Origin: Chroicocephalus ridibundus
Lineage: Eukaryota > Chordata > Aves > Charadriiformes > Laridae
Direction of reading: 5' to 3'
Assembly: GCF_963924245.1 (NCBI RefSeq)
Contig: NC_086287.1
Location: 45,198,906 to 45,262,905, forward strand
Length of the DNA stretch: 64,000 nt
Under the pieces are notes generated by a model. It was not told where the DNA came from, ran no database searches, and saw nothing but the letters and a program-made list of their open reading frames with translations. This document shows positions 21,751 through 34,800 of the stretch, one piece after another. Within the stretch, counting starts at the first letter, position 1; the number at the start of each line of letters is the position of its first letter. The position numbers were made by a program, and so were the translations under genes.

Positions 21751-24700
21751 TTTTTATGCTTCAGTGCATACAGCATGTCTCTGCTTAAATTATTTTCCTT
21801 TTTGCTCCCATCTCTTCCAGCTTCTGCTATCATTCTAGTCCAGCTTTTGACCCTCATTTTCAGGATGTCCAAAACCATACCTGTACTCTCATTCCACCCA
21901 ACTCTTTCTTTGTCATACTCGTCCAAAGACTCATGTACAGGAATCACGTACAAGCCCTTACACTGGTGGTTTTGTGCCTGCTCTTTTACATAAATAACCT
22001 TGTTTTGTGAAATATCCTGACACTTACTGACAAAACCATGTGTATGCATTCCTCCCTCTTCCTACACGAATGTAGGCCAGTTTTGCCTTTCCTTTGTGGT
22101 CCCCTCTGTATTGCAGAACAAGCTGCTCAGCAGAAATGTTATGTTTAAAGTCTTTTTTTAGAAACAGGTTTTTATATCATACTATGGCACATGCAGTATC
22201 AAGTATTCAGAAGTTAGGAAATGGTAGCATTAAACTGGTGCATGAATAGAGAGCATAAGATGAAGTATCTGCTGGCTTTTGGCATCAGAGTCTTGAAACT
22301 AAAGAGCTGACATTTCCGGGTATTTTACGTTACAGTACGCTCTAAGTTCAAGACAGTCTTGCTGATTCAGTTACAGATATGAATGCTCAAAAAGTCTGAA
22401 AATATGTTTTCCAGACCATGCTCATGTACCCAGAAAATGGAGAATGGACAGTCAATGGGAGTCTCTGAAAATCTGGACGCCCCACACCACAAGGGAATAT
22501 TGTGGCAGACAAAGAACCCAAACTCTCATCCTAAAACCCCTTGCCTGATTCACTGCACACCTCCCCTCACCTGCTGTAGATAGTGGGGATCCTATTGCAC
22601 AGCCCTAGTGTATCTCAATAGCACGTCTATGCTGGGAACTGTGTTAAGTTGTTTGCAATATCTTGTTTCTTTAAAAACCAATTGTTGAAAAACTGCCGAA
22701 AAAACGCATTCAGATGGCATCATAACAAAAGGCACAAAAATCATTGTCAGTGGGAATGGAATAACTGATAGTGGCAGCGGGTTGTTATCTTCTGAGCAAA
22801 CCCAGATTCAACAAGGACGAGACCCAAGCTCGTCAGAGTTACTTGCTGACAGCAACAAAATGGTGAGACTCAGGCATGCAGGCATTCCTGGCACTGGAGG
22901 AGAGTGGTCCCTAGCAGAGCTTGTCCCTGCTTCCCCTGTTCCCACCACCAGCACAGCCTGCCCAGAGTCTTCTATTTCTGCTATCCCCAACCCCACCTCC
23001 TTGCATCCCACTTCCCAGCAACTCTCCAACACTGAGTTTCCCTCCTGGACATATATTTGCATGGGCACCAGGGCTCTTCCCTCAGCCCCTACCCGAGGTG
23101 TGACCCCTTCTTCCCCAGTCCCTGCTTCCACTCCTCAAGCAAAATTTTAACCCAGTCTCCAGCAAATCCTCATCTCACCTCCAAAAGCCATCCTCGTATC
23201 GTTCTCAGTGAGCTTGCCCAGCAAATCCTGTTCTCCAGCTTCCCAAATGCCCATCAGGTCATACACGGATTCTGCTGTTCAGTCTTCCTCATGCACGAGT
23301 GAGCTCTTTGCTGGTTCCCACTGCCAGACTCCTCCCTTAGTCTCCTCAGTCAGCTTCACAGCCCCCGACACCAAACACACTTCCGAGCTCAGCTCATCAG
23401 ATCTGTCTCTCCTTCTTCCAAGCCTCCCACACAGCCCCACTGCTTCTCGCTCTCAGATCTGTACTCAGCTCGTCCCAGGCTCTGCGCTTCAGCTCTAGCT
23501 ATTTTAATATCTCCTAAACTATACTGACACATGTTCCTTTCCTTTCCCTCCCACATCAATTTTCACACTACTCATCAAGGCAGTTTCTTTCTGCTGGTTT
23601 CATTCTTTGAGTCTATTTTGCCAGTAATCCCCCAACACTTTCCCCCCAAAAATCTTGCTTATGCTTGCCTTGTTATTTAAAACATGTGGTTTACTCCCCT
23701 GTGCCACCTCAGTTCAGCAGAGGTTTCACTGAGATAATACAAGAGGAATCCCCTTAACCTCATTTTTCAAATGCTTTTTCCAAAGCCTGCAAAATACCTG
23801 AACTTCTTAGAGGAAAGGTCACCAGAACCATTTAAGATAAGAAAAAAGAGCACCGTTTCCAAAACTGTATAAAAAGCTATAAACTATTTATGCTTAACGG
23901 CTTTTAAAAATCATCTTAAGCCAGATATCTAGCATGGAAAATTTCTGCTTAAACACTTGAACTTTGACAAAATCCTATACAGCTGCTAAATGTATTGAAA
24001 TGAGAAGAGTCAAGACGCCTATCACCCTTAGCAAAGACAGAAAGTGAATGAAAGCCTCTGTCTCTTCAATTCAGGCAGCAGAATCCTTGTAGCATGAACT
24101 TAGATGTATGTTAAACTCCCCCATTCTTAACTGAGGAGAGCTATAGCAATGAAAAATAGACTGCCAAAAAATCTTCTGTAGATTCACTTCATCATGGTGT
24201 GATTTCAAAAGCTAAATAATGTCTCAGTTTATTTCTTGAGTGATTGGATGGCAATACCTAAATATATAAATAAATTAAAAATTAAACAACTCTGTGACAA
24301 AGAAATCTCTTTGTGGAGATTTGACTACACTACGAAAATCATGGTAACATGAAAAGCTACAAATAATCCAATTTTACTCACCAATCAGACAACCTCAGCG
24401 AAGACTTCCCATTCCTCTGAGTGACAGTAAATAGAAAATAAAGATTCAGACAAAGAAAGATCAGTTCAAAGAGACACATTATTTTAATTTTATGCCTAGG
24501 TCTGCTAAGGAAATAGGGGAGAGGTTTTTGTCTTCTCCTTAGCTGGACTTCAGCTGGGCAAAGTGTTTCTGCATCCACACAGATGCTTTCCCAGGAGAGA
24601 ATCTGAAACACTCTGTATACATAGTATTTGTTCTTTGTTTTAATTAAATGCCCAGCTGAAAGGTGCGACAGGTGTGTTTCCCTGTGAATGTTTAGGTGAA

Positions 24701-24939
24701 CATCTCCAGTTGCACATTACAAAGCAATGTGCTGTGTCTGTCTCTGGGTATAATGAGCAGCATTTAACCACTCCCTGTGTATGGTCTACAGCAGCTGTCA
24801 GAGCCTGCCAAGTGCTTCAACAGCAGCCTGCCAAGAGGCTGCCTGCTAAGCAACCAAGGAGGAGGATAGCTGGGAATATGAGGGCAAAGGCAATCTGTTT
24901 GAATGATAATGTGTATTGGTTTTAGATGAGGAACAAGAG
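21751..24939. other. Intergenic sequence with a pyrimidine-rich block
   Basis: The plus strand from about 22920 to 23640 is strongly C- and T-rich and G-poor, with serine-, proline- and threonine-rich open frames that look compositional. The remainder is AT-rich with no recognised gene. A minus-strand open frame at 21738-22049 runs into the truncated CR1 end and matches nothing I know. Confidence 0.45.
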
Positions 24940-26960
24940 GAGAGATCAATTCAAACCCAATGGACTCTATATAAGAAGACTCCAATAAACCCTGGGAACT
25001 GGAAGGTAAGTTCTCATGGGAAACATGGCTAAAGCAGAAGGAATTCAGTAGAGTTGGCAGTTCCTTAAAGAAATTATGTTTAGGGTACAAACACAAACAA
25101 TCCCACACAGTAGGAGGATAGGAAGTATGGTCAGAGATCAACTTGGCTAAGCAACATGGTCTTCAATGACCTGAAACACATGAAGGAAATGTACAGAAAG
25201 TGGAAACCAGGTCAAACTCCTAAGGGCAAGTATGAAAGAATAGCACAAGATGCTGAAACAAAGTCAGAAAGGATAAAGCACAAATTTAACTGCAAAAAGC
25301 GATGTTCAAAAGCAAGAAAATAAATCTGTAAGGAAAAGAAAAACCTAGTGATAGCTCACTTGCAGAAGGCTGAAGCACATTTTCCATCAGTCTTCATAAA
25401 GGGTGATCTGTAATTACATGACTAAGAACTAAACTCAGTAAGAAAAAATCCACCTAAAATAGGAAAGAGGTCTGAGAATAATTTGGAAATACTGCAGTTC
25501 ACCTCATCCTCAATTATGCCTCTACAACGTGTCTCCAGAAGAGCTCTCTATTGGTCATTGACTGCACTAAGTCTCCCTTGACCGTGATAGGAACCTACAC
25601 CCCTGCACGGATATAGATAGCTATTTCATAGGCAGATGAAGTTAGGTGAAATGAGTCCTATCCATAGTGACAGCTGAGCCTGAGGAAGTGCACATGAAGA
25701 TACTTTGAGAACAGAGTGAAACAAGCTCAGAGCTGTTAGCTTCCTCTGAAAACTCTCAGAAGTTGTGTGAGAAATGTGTGAGGAGGTGAACACAGTGCTC
25801 ATTTTTAAAAAGCCAAGAAATGAGGAAGAGACTAATTCTGGGAAAATACTAGAATAAATGAAAAAAATAAATTATTCATTGAAGGTTAGAGAGAGTTAAA
25901 AAAGCTAATAGCCAGCATGCCAAAAATATAAAGCAATATAATTTCTGTAACAGGGCAACAAGTCTCATAAATAGAGAAGTAGCAGATAATATAATATGTT
26001 TTAATTTCAATAATATTACTGATATTAACTCATACATTTTCAAAAGTAAACTAAAGTGAAACTAATTCAGGAAAAGTACAAAACTACCTAGGGGGAAAAA
26101 AAAAAAGAACACAGACTTTAAGATTAGTTTTTAATCATTCATTATCAAACTAAAAAAATACAATCAATGAGATTCTATCTCGGTCTGTTCTGCGCCAGGT
26201 AACGGCCCAAGTCACTAATGATTGGATAAAGGAAAAATCCTTCAACCTTGTAGATCACAGTAAGCCCAGATGAACAACAAATACACTGCATGATACATCA
26301 AATTCAGATGCTTTTGTCAAATAAGAGAAATTATGTGTATGAGAAAACACATTGCAATGCACTTGTGTTTACAAGTGTGAGGTTCTGAGGCAGAAAAATA
26401 CCTTGTAAAGATGTAGGATTGGCAAAGACCAATTAGGCAGCCATTCTGCCAAAAAGGGATAAAAGGGGTAGCAGTCAATCACAAGCTATACATGCATAAG
26501 TACTGTTACACCATATGCGTACAAGAATGCAAGCTGCATTTTAGGAAGATAAACTGTTTTGCTTGTGCAATACATTAAGGAACACCTCCTATTATATTTC
26601 TGGCTAGCACAGCAACCAGTGGCACTGTGTTCTGTTCAAGCAAAACTGTTCAGAGAGAAAGTAGACTGACTGGAGAGAGTCCAGAGAAGGGCAGAGAAAA
26701 CGGTCAGTTCTCTGGGGGAAAAAAGAAAAAAAAAAGAAAGAAAGAAGAAAGAAAGATTGAAAGAATTGGGGTTGCTTGGTCTAAAGAAGAGAAGACAACT
26801 GAACATATGAAGATTATCATCTACATAAATTACCTGTAAAGTGGTAAGGAGGGATTACTATTTATTTTATCTGTAGTAGATATGAAGTGATGGGTTTAAA
26901 CTACGACACTGAAGTCTATGTTCTTTATTAAGAAAATCTTATTAACCATAAAGGTAATGA
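24940..26960 (+). mobile_element. Ancient CR1-like LINE fossil
   Basis: The plus strand shows successive decayed pieces of a CR1 ORF2 in the right order. These are the pre-RT region around 25160-25340 (NDLKHMKEMYRKWK-like, then KSERIKHK), an IFKKPRNEEE block near 25800 (from the VPIFKKGKKEDPGNY motif), a VNHKLYMHK block near 26475, ESRLTGESPEKG near 26660 (from the LERVQRRATK region), and GVAWSKEEK near 26770 (from GLFSLEKRR). The purine-rich run at 26716-26756 interrupts it. It has stops in every frame, and its divergence is much greater than that of the other long copies. Confidence 0.6.
26716..26756 (+). repeat. Purine-rich (AAAG)n-type low-complexity tract
   Basis: About 40 bases are nearly all A and G, with repeated AAAG and AAAAG units, inside the old CR1 copy. 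Confidence 0.8.
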
Positions 26961-28340
26961 AACACTTTTTGATTTCTGAGGTACAGCTGGTTCTCCCTTG
27001 GAGCTTCAGAATAAACAAGATGAGGTCTTGGAGTCTTTTCCAGTCTCCTTTTCTGTAAATCTGTGGTTCATCCTGTTGTATAATTCAGAAGCCCCATCTT
27101 ACCTCTCTAGAGAAGCTACATTTATCAAAGCTTTCATACTAAATTATACAAAGCCAGATTGTTGTTTCAATATAGTGACTCGCAACCAGTGAAGCCACTA
27201 CAGGGTTTACCACTGCCCAGACTGGCATGATGACACTTTTTTTTCTACTGTACATCCTTTTAGCTCTCATGAGAAATATGAAGAGTTGTGGCAAAAGGAC
27301 TGCTATCTTCCAGAGACCAGTATATCTGATATTTGATGGTTGCGCACTGCTTTTCCAAATGTCAGAAATGTGCCTGTCTCTTTCCTGGGGATTTCTAATG
27401 GAGTCTGGTAGAGAAACAGTCTTACCTGCTGAAGCCTGCCCTTCTGGTGAGCTACTCCACACACTACCGATAAGACATAGAGCTCATTTGCCTCAGGGGG
27501 CACTTGTGATGATGAGAGATGGAAGAGTACTAAAATGAGTAAAGTGAGACGTGGGCATAAAATATGGAGATGTACTTTGTTAGATGCCTGCAGAATCAGG
27601 TTGCTTCGTCTCAGAATTTTTTCATGTGCTTGTTCTTTGTATTGATCAAACTTCAAGATGATATGAATTTAATAAAGTATCTTCACTGGGCAGAGAAGAT
27701 TAAATTCCTTTTGCCTGCCTTCCACCAAAGATCCAATTCTGTCAATGTATAGACGTTCTTGCCCAAAGAACTGTATCATATGGACAACTAGCTGAAAGAA
27801 AATCTCATAGGGGGGTGTTTGTTGTAGTAATATATAACATGAGTTCCTAGGACACATAACTCCATTTCCAGCAAATACCTGTGTGGGTCATTACCTGTAT
27901 TGCCTCTCCAATTCACATATGTAGACATGTTCAGGTGATTTTGTACAGAAAAAACACTCCTTAAAGCAGTTTTTACCTTGCAGAAAAATTACATTTTTCA
28001 CATTTTATAAACTATTTGAACCAGGAAAAATCCATTTGATACTGCTTCCTGAACTTCTGAATTTCTATTGAACATTGCATTTCTCTAAAATACACAAGAT
28101 AAACTGTTTCTGTGAGACATACTTTTTAAATTCAAAGTAATATACAGCCTAGCATGAAATTAATGCTTACCTAATGTAGAGTACTACTGGAGTCCTACAA
28201 CAAAAATATTGCTATCACATATTCACTATCCTATGATTTTTCTCTGAGTAAACTCCTCAGACTTTGCTGAAGAAAAGCTTTGGTGAGGGCTATGTATTTC
28301 ACCTCCAAAAAGGCTGAGAAGAAAGTTGTTCAAAGGAACA
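26961..28340. other. Intergenic sequence, no gene recognised
   Basis: AT-rich unique sequence. A minus-strand segment at 27426-27529 has good splice signals (TTACTCATTTTAG acceptor and CAGCAG|GTAAGA donor) but encodes no recognised family and is treated as a candidate only. Confidence 0.4.
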
Positions 28341-29090
28341 AATCATAAAATCATAGAATGGTTCAGGTTGGAAGGGACATTCAAGATCATCTAGTTCCAA
28401 CCCCCCTAACATAGGCAGGGACACCTCCCACTAGACCAGGCTGCTCAAAGCTCCATCCAGCCTGGTCTTGAACATTTCCATGGAAGGGGCACTTACAACT
28501 TCTCTGGGCAGCCTGTTCCGGTGTCTCACCACCCTCACAGTAAAGAATTTCTTCCTAATATTCAATCTGAATTTCCCCTCTTTCGGTTTAAAACCATTAC
28601 TCCTCATCCTATTGCTACATTCCCTCACAAAGAGTCCCTCCCCATCTCTCCTGTAGGCCGCCTTTAGGTACTGGAAGGCTGCTATAAGGTCTCCCCGGAG
28701 CCTTCTCTTCTCCAGGCTGAACAACCCCAGCTCTCTCAGCCTGTCTTCATAGGAGAGGCGCTCCAGCCCTCTGATCATCTTTGTGGCCCTCCTCTGGACC
28801 TGCTCCAACAGGTCCATGTCCTTCCTGTGTTGGGGGCCCCAGAGCTGGACACAGTACTCCAGGTGGGGTCTCACAAAAGTGGAGTAGAGGGGCAGAATCA
28901 CCTCCCTCGACCTGCTGGCCACGCTTCTTTTGATGCGGCCCAGGACATGGTTGGCTTTCTGGGCTGTGAGCGCACATTGCTGGCTCACGTTGAGCTTCTC
29001 ATCCACCAACACCCCCAAGTCCTTCTCCTCAGGGCTGCTCTCAAGCCATTCTCTGCCCAACCTGTATTTGTGCTTGAGATTGCCAAATAA
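28341..29090 (-). mobile_element. CR1 LINE, 3' quarter, single open frame
   Basis: The minus strand keeps the CR1 C-terminal region in one uninterrupted frame from about 29088 to the stop at 28431 (KHKYRLGREWLESSPEEKDL, SREVILPLYSTFVRPHLEYC, LFSLEKRRLRGDLIAAFQYL, RLDGALSSLV). The 3' UTR and a tail of ATGATTCTATGATTTTATGA type follow. It starts downstream of the reverse-transcriptase catalytic core, so it is a short 5'-truncated insertion. The intact frame means that it is relatively young. Confidence 0.95.
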
Positions 29091-32000
29091 ACCAAAGCAT
29101 TCATTTATTCTATCATAGTTTAAAAACTTTCTAAAAATAGGAAATAGCCTTGCATCTAAAGGCAATCTGTCTGTCTTCCTGCCCTTTCAACTATAACCAC
29201 ATCCATGTAAACCCATTAGTGACTAAGCCCCAAAGGTAAATGCCAATACCATGCTCCTGACCCTGTCTTCCAGTGAAATTAAGCGGAAAATGAAAAAAAA
29301 AAAAAAATGTTTGTTGAACTTAAAAGTCCCAATGTCCAAGTTCCAGTACATGAAGCAATAGCTATCATGAGGGAAAAGTCCTGGTCCCTGACTATAAGAG
29401 ATGCCAATGATATTTTCAGACGCGAGATAGATTTCTGTGACACTCTGGAATGATTTTATAATATCAGTATTCTTAAAAGGCTGCAAAGATGAAAGACATT
29501 AATTTAAACCATTTAAATTAGCAGCAACAGTACCTAAAAGATAAACCACAGCTTTCCCACAACTTGTACTCCTCCAAAAAGAAAAGAAGCAATAGCAGCA
29601 TCTGGATTTAGAATAAGTAATGCAGCCTTGGAAAAGGCCTTGAGGCCCTGCGATGATACCCTCTGGAAAGAGCATCACTTTTTAAATTATTGACTCTTCG
29701 CTGATTATTTTTTTTTTTCACAGATTCTAGTTCAGCCTCAATATAGTATTACAAAAAAATATGGCTTTTAGTGGCCTTTCTAACAGTTATTTAAATAACA
29801 GGACATGGTATCATGTTGTATAACTATAACACAGATTGTACAAAGATGACTAACCACAAATATGCCCAGCTATTACCCTGGGCTCATTCATCATGGCAGA
29901 ATGAAGAATGTCTATATGTATAAGAGAGGAAGATGGCAAAAGCACTTTGTACAATAACAATTAAATGACACTTTCAGAGATATCTCTTGCTTCATCCACA
30001 GAACATAGGGATGATTGAATGTATAAAGCATACCTCTGTTTTACATTTATGTGCTTACTCAGAAAATCTGCCAATACAGTTGACAAGAATTTCTAACTAG
30101 TGAAGCACTCCTAGTATATGTGAAGCCTGAGGGGAAAAAAAACTGAAGTGATCGTTCATTTCAATTTTCTTTGTTTCAAATTTAGAACTATTAGTATCTT
30201 TCAAAAGGCTAAAATGTAAAAAAAAAAAAGAGATTAAAACAGAGTGTGAAATAGAAGCTAGTAATTAATTTGTATTCTTAATAAGCCTCAGCAACCCTTA
30301 TTCAAATACTAGAAAAACTGAAACACGGAGGCAGCTTACCACTTCCAAAAGAGTGTAGTAGAACTCATCCTACAGGTAAAAGTGCTCAGAAGTTTAAAAG
30401 TTTTATTGTGGAAAGATTACCAAAGCTGCTTCAGGTTTTGACACATAAGAATTCAAAAGGAAAGAGCAATCTGGAAATAACCTCAATAATGAAATGACAG
30501 TACAAGAAGAAACTTGTGTGCAGTTTTGTATTCTCTCTATGTTTTCATGAATAAGAGTCCTTGCACTAGTGTAAAAATAGGTTTACAACATCACATTTGT
30601 AGCTAAAAAAATTTCAGAAGTTTGAAAGGGCAAAAATTCTTGTGCCTTAAGAGGTTTTTCTAGGGTTTTGCAGCTAATAGTTTTAGATGTCAAAGAAGAA
30701 ACTGAAGACACTAAATAAGATTGTATCCTGGCTTTTAATCAAAGTCTACAAATAACATCAACATTTCTTCTTCATAGTACTGCTTTAAATCTATTGTCTA
30801 CGAAATGTTTAGCATTTTAGCCAATTCATGCATCTCCTTTACACCAATAATTACACACAATATTTCTCAGGTAATAGAATTAATCACTGGATATCTACAT
30901 AAAATTTTGTGTATTTATGATTTTCTTTTCACATAATTAAGGCAATGTAAAAAAAAAAATCACAAAAAAAACCCAAAACCAAACCACATCAAAGCATTAA
31001 CAACTGCAAAATTATTTCTGTGTCTGAAGAGATCAATTGAAAAGCCAATTGTCTTTGACATCACTAGACTTAAAGTCAGAAGTCAGTATCTTTTAAAACA
31101 CAAATAGAGAACACAAATGCTTTGATTTACTAGCAAAACACCTAGAAGAAAAAAAAATAATCATACTAATATTATAAGAGAAATAGAAAAAAAAAGAAGA
31201 GAAAGTACCTCTACAACATTTTTTGCTTCTGGAGCTTCCTGTCTGGATGCAGCTTTGCACAACTCAGGTTCCAGTTTGCTTTCTGTTTACTTAATGCCGT
31301 AGCTCAAATAAAAAGAAGGTGTATCCTTGAATACTACATGTACAGCACAACCCATTGTTGTCTTTCTTCAGCAAGAGAGTTTGAATTTTTTTTCTTAGCA
31401 ATATTAGACCCTAGGAAAAAATGGAAGAAAATATTTGGGGTGAGCAACCTTTACCTTCATTTTTAACATTTTCTTTGATTTTAAACATTTTCCTTCATCC
31501 ATGTACTACCCCTGCATTCTGCAACCTATCAATTTCTACTTCAAAAAGAGTCTGATTCAAAGTTCACAGAAGTCTGAGATGTTTCAGACACTGATGCCAA
31601 ATACATCGATTTCTACCTATTCTGGACTGGCGTGCAATCTTTTCATTTCTAGTCTGTGTGCCAAGAGCTGTTTGCTGACCTAAGGACGGACAAAAGTACA
31701 TATCTGAAATACCCAGAGGGATGTGTGTGAAAGTGTGTGCATTGGATTCACCCAGGGATTCACACTTACAGAAGGAGAGAGAGATCTATGAAGGCAGAAA
31801 AAGGAATTCAATACCTTAATACTATGCATTTGGAAATCTTTTTCCAATATCTGTCCTTAACTCTCTTGCAGGTCAATGATGATATTACGAAAATAGTTCT
31901 TCAACTCTAACAAATAAGTAAATAGAAAATGGGCGTATCCTACACATAGCACCCCATGTACTGTGACTGCACCTTTGTAATGAGCAGGAAGGGGACTGTA

Positions 32001-32472
32001 TGAGGTAAACTGCACTTTTTCAGCCTCATCCGTTACCTGCTGACACTAACAGCAAGTTGAGTTCATGAAAGCTTTAGGTCTGATTTGGGACATGGTAGCT
32101 CCCTGTAGTTCTGCATCAGCAGCTCTGCCTAGGCTTGTCTTCTAGTTCATTTCACACCCTCATTCGTATCTCAAAACTGAGACTCTTCCGCCTGCAATAG
32201 AGGTGTTTATTTTGGGGGATGAAAACTAGGCTATGTCACTAGACCAGACTGACAGCTTAAAGATTTATACCATCTCTACTCATCTAGCCAAAGAGAAGGG
32301 CAACACCCTAAGAATGAAGTCCTCAGTATGAACCTGATGTGTTCTGTTCCTGTAGAACCTAAAAGTGGTATGATTGCTACAATACAATACAAAAGTGCAA
32401 GTGGTTTCTTGATAAAATTGATGATTTTATGCTTTCTGCAGGAATAGCACTGTTAACTACTGTCCATTTAAG

Positions 32473-32491
32473 AAAAAAAAAAAAAAAAAAA
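32473..32491 (+). repeat. Poly(A) run of 19
   Basis: Nineteen consecutive A residues followed by GAAGAAAAG. I see no adjacent retrotransposon body that would make it a poly(A) tail. Confidence 0.85.
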
Positions 32492-34516
32492 GAAGAAAAG
32501 CCAGAGAAGTTCACTGGAAGTTCCTCCCCAATACATTTGTTTGGCGTCTGTGACTTACTCAACTTCTGATGGATGATGGACAGTTATTGACTATTTTAGC
32601 CAATCACAATTTAATAAACTTTTAAGATTGAATAATTCCCAGATAATCTTTGTGCTGTGCCTTGTTAGGCAGAGCAACGCCTTAGCTAAAACCACACGCA
32701 CATCAGTTATACAACACCTATATATCTTTGTAAATTAAACTACCAACCAAAACAACTGTGAAAAAAGTATGATCTGCAGGAAATGACCATCAGTTATAAC
32801 TGGTTTTAAGACAATAATACCTAGATAAGAATCAGAAGATTGTTGCTCTTATCTGCATTTATAGCAGTAAGACAATCCCCACCCCGGAGGCCTGAACTAC
32901 AAATAAAACTACTATAAAACAAACTGATCCTGATGGAGTGTGCCCATTATTAGGGTGCCTAAGCAGAAGCCTCCAACATACCAGGATTAAATGGCTTTGG
33001 TATTAGAGAAATAAGGGGGTTTTTCTTCCTTTATCCTACTTTCTATCTTAATTTTTATTAAAAGCCAGGGGAAATATATTTATGGTACAGAAAAATCATA
33101 AGCAGATCACAAAAAAGTGTTTTAACATGCTTACGTTTGCAGATGAGAGAAAGATCAGCAAATGCTGATATTATTACAGAATAACACAGTGCAAACTGAA
33201 AAGAATCTTTTAATCTCAGTCTTTTAAAAAACTTAGCTGCTTTCTCTGGTAGTGCTTTTTTTATTCACTTCCATTTCCACCTGTGGTGGGAAAAGGAGAA
33301 GGCATAGCAAAGGAAAAAGGTGCTGTGTTTTCAATTGTGGTGTCCTGTATTACAGCATCCCACAGCTCCTGCAAAGATGGAAAGTTCTGCTTGCCATGCA
33401 TACAATTCTTGAAGAATTTAGTTGAAAATTCCTATGACTTAAAAGACTTGACTAATTTAGAGAGATATAAAGCATCCAAATATGGATGTATGTTCACAAA
33501 GTTCTATTCCTGTTCCTGGAACAACATCGATACCTTCCTGATTCACATCACAGCTATATGAGAGCTTCTTAGTGAAATGACTGGGTGCTTTAGCATGGGA
33601 AAAACTTTCCTAGATCTACTGGGGCGAGACAATCTGGTTATCTAGGCTAGTATCTTGCAGAACTCACGTCTGATTTAGTTACTGCTTGAAACTAAATATG
33701 TGGGTTTGGGCTAGAACCCACTTTTCAAAACAGCACGAAACCTTGATTTAAAAGTTTTTAATTACAAGGAATCCATCCTCAGTTCTTCTATCTTTACTCA
33801 GCACCGCTTGTGTCTTTCCTAATAAAAATTTTCATCTTTTTCTGAGCCTGAATTTACCTAAACTCAGTCACCAGCCCCAGAGTCTTGTTAAAAATTTCTC
33901 CAGCCAGACTGAACTTCTGCCATCAAGTTTTGGTCTGCAAAGTGAGACAAAGACAGGAATAAAAACAAGGCAAGAGCAGCCAGTGACTTTGAAACATACT
34001 CATCATAAACACATTTCAGGTATTTTGGTTATTCTTATGACCCTCCCCAATCTTCAATAACATGCATAAAATACAAACAGAAGTACTGGAGCTGGTGCCA
34101 GGAAAAAGCACTTATCAGTAATACAGAGAAAACATTCAGCTTCATTAAGTCAGTGTCTGAAATGCAGTGTTTTCACAAAATGTAACACACAGGGGCTTAC
34201 AGGGCTGGCTTCATGCTCTCTTGTCGTATGATGGCTTGTAGCAGGCATTAATTGTTACTCTCTTTTATCCTTTATCTTCTAAAACAGTGACCTGCAGTGT
34301 AATACACTGATCTTGCTTTGGAAATATCAAATAAATTCTAGTTTTAATTGCAAAAAGCAAGAAGTAAAAATCAAACTTGCATATTTTCAATCTGAACAAC
34401 TAAACTTGTGAAAGACTGTAAGTAACAAACACTTGCAATGGAAAAAAGTTGTACAATTTTCAGTGTTGAAGTGTCTGTATATGTTACCCTTTACCTCCAT
34501 ACGTGGATAAACATTA

Positions 34517-34800
34517 ACATATATACTCACATGGTAGTTCAAAAGCACAATAATATCAGTTACACTCAACCCAGTATATTATTTGTCCCAAGTAAACTAA
34601 TGAAAATGGGTGATACATATTTAAGTCTCCTGGAGATAAATGTGTAAGTGCAGGTGTGTCTCAAACAAACATTTGGCAGGGAGAAATCTAGGTCACAGTC
34701 AAACAGGGTGATCTTCAGCACTTGATCTGGGGATAAGATTTTCCATGTAAAAAATAAAATTACAATAATACCCATATGTGTTACTGATATGTTTGAGTGC
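34517..34800 (+). repeat. Copy 2 of the dispersed or duplicated segment
   Basis: It matches 14994-15287 in the same orientation about 19.5 kb away, with shared blocks including AATATCAGTTACACT, CCAAGTAAACTAA, GTGTGTCTCAA and AAATTACAATAATAC. The left hairpin arm found beside copy 1 is not conserved here. Confidence 0.65.

Noticed and set aside
21738..22049. 103-codon minus-strand frame beside the long CR1
   Set aside because: Its C-terminal end overlaps the CR1 truncation point and the remainder has no recognisable motif. It is likely a chance frame.
24378..24611. Minus-strand frame with a membrane-span-like segment (MCLFELIFLCLNLYFLF) ending at a GTGAGT donor
   Set aside because: It resembles an anchor exon, but the phase does not match the sulfotransferase exon and no partner exon was found. 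Hydrophobic runs are common in T-rich frames.
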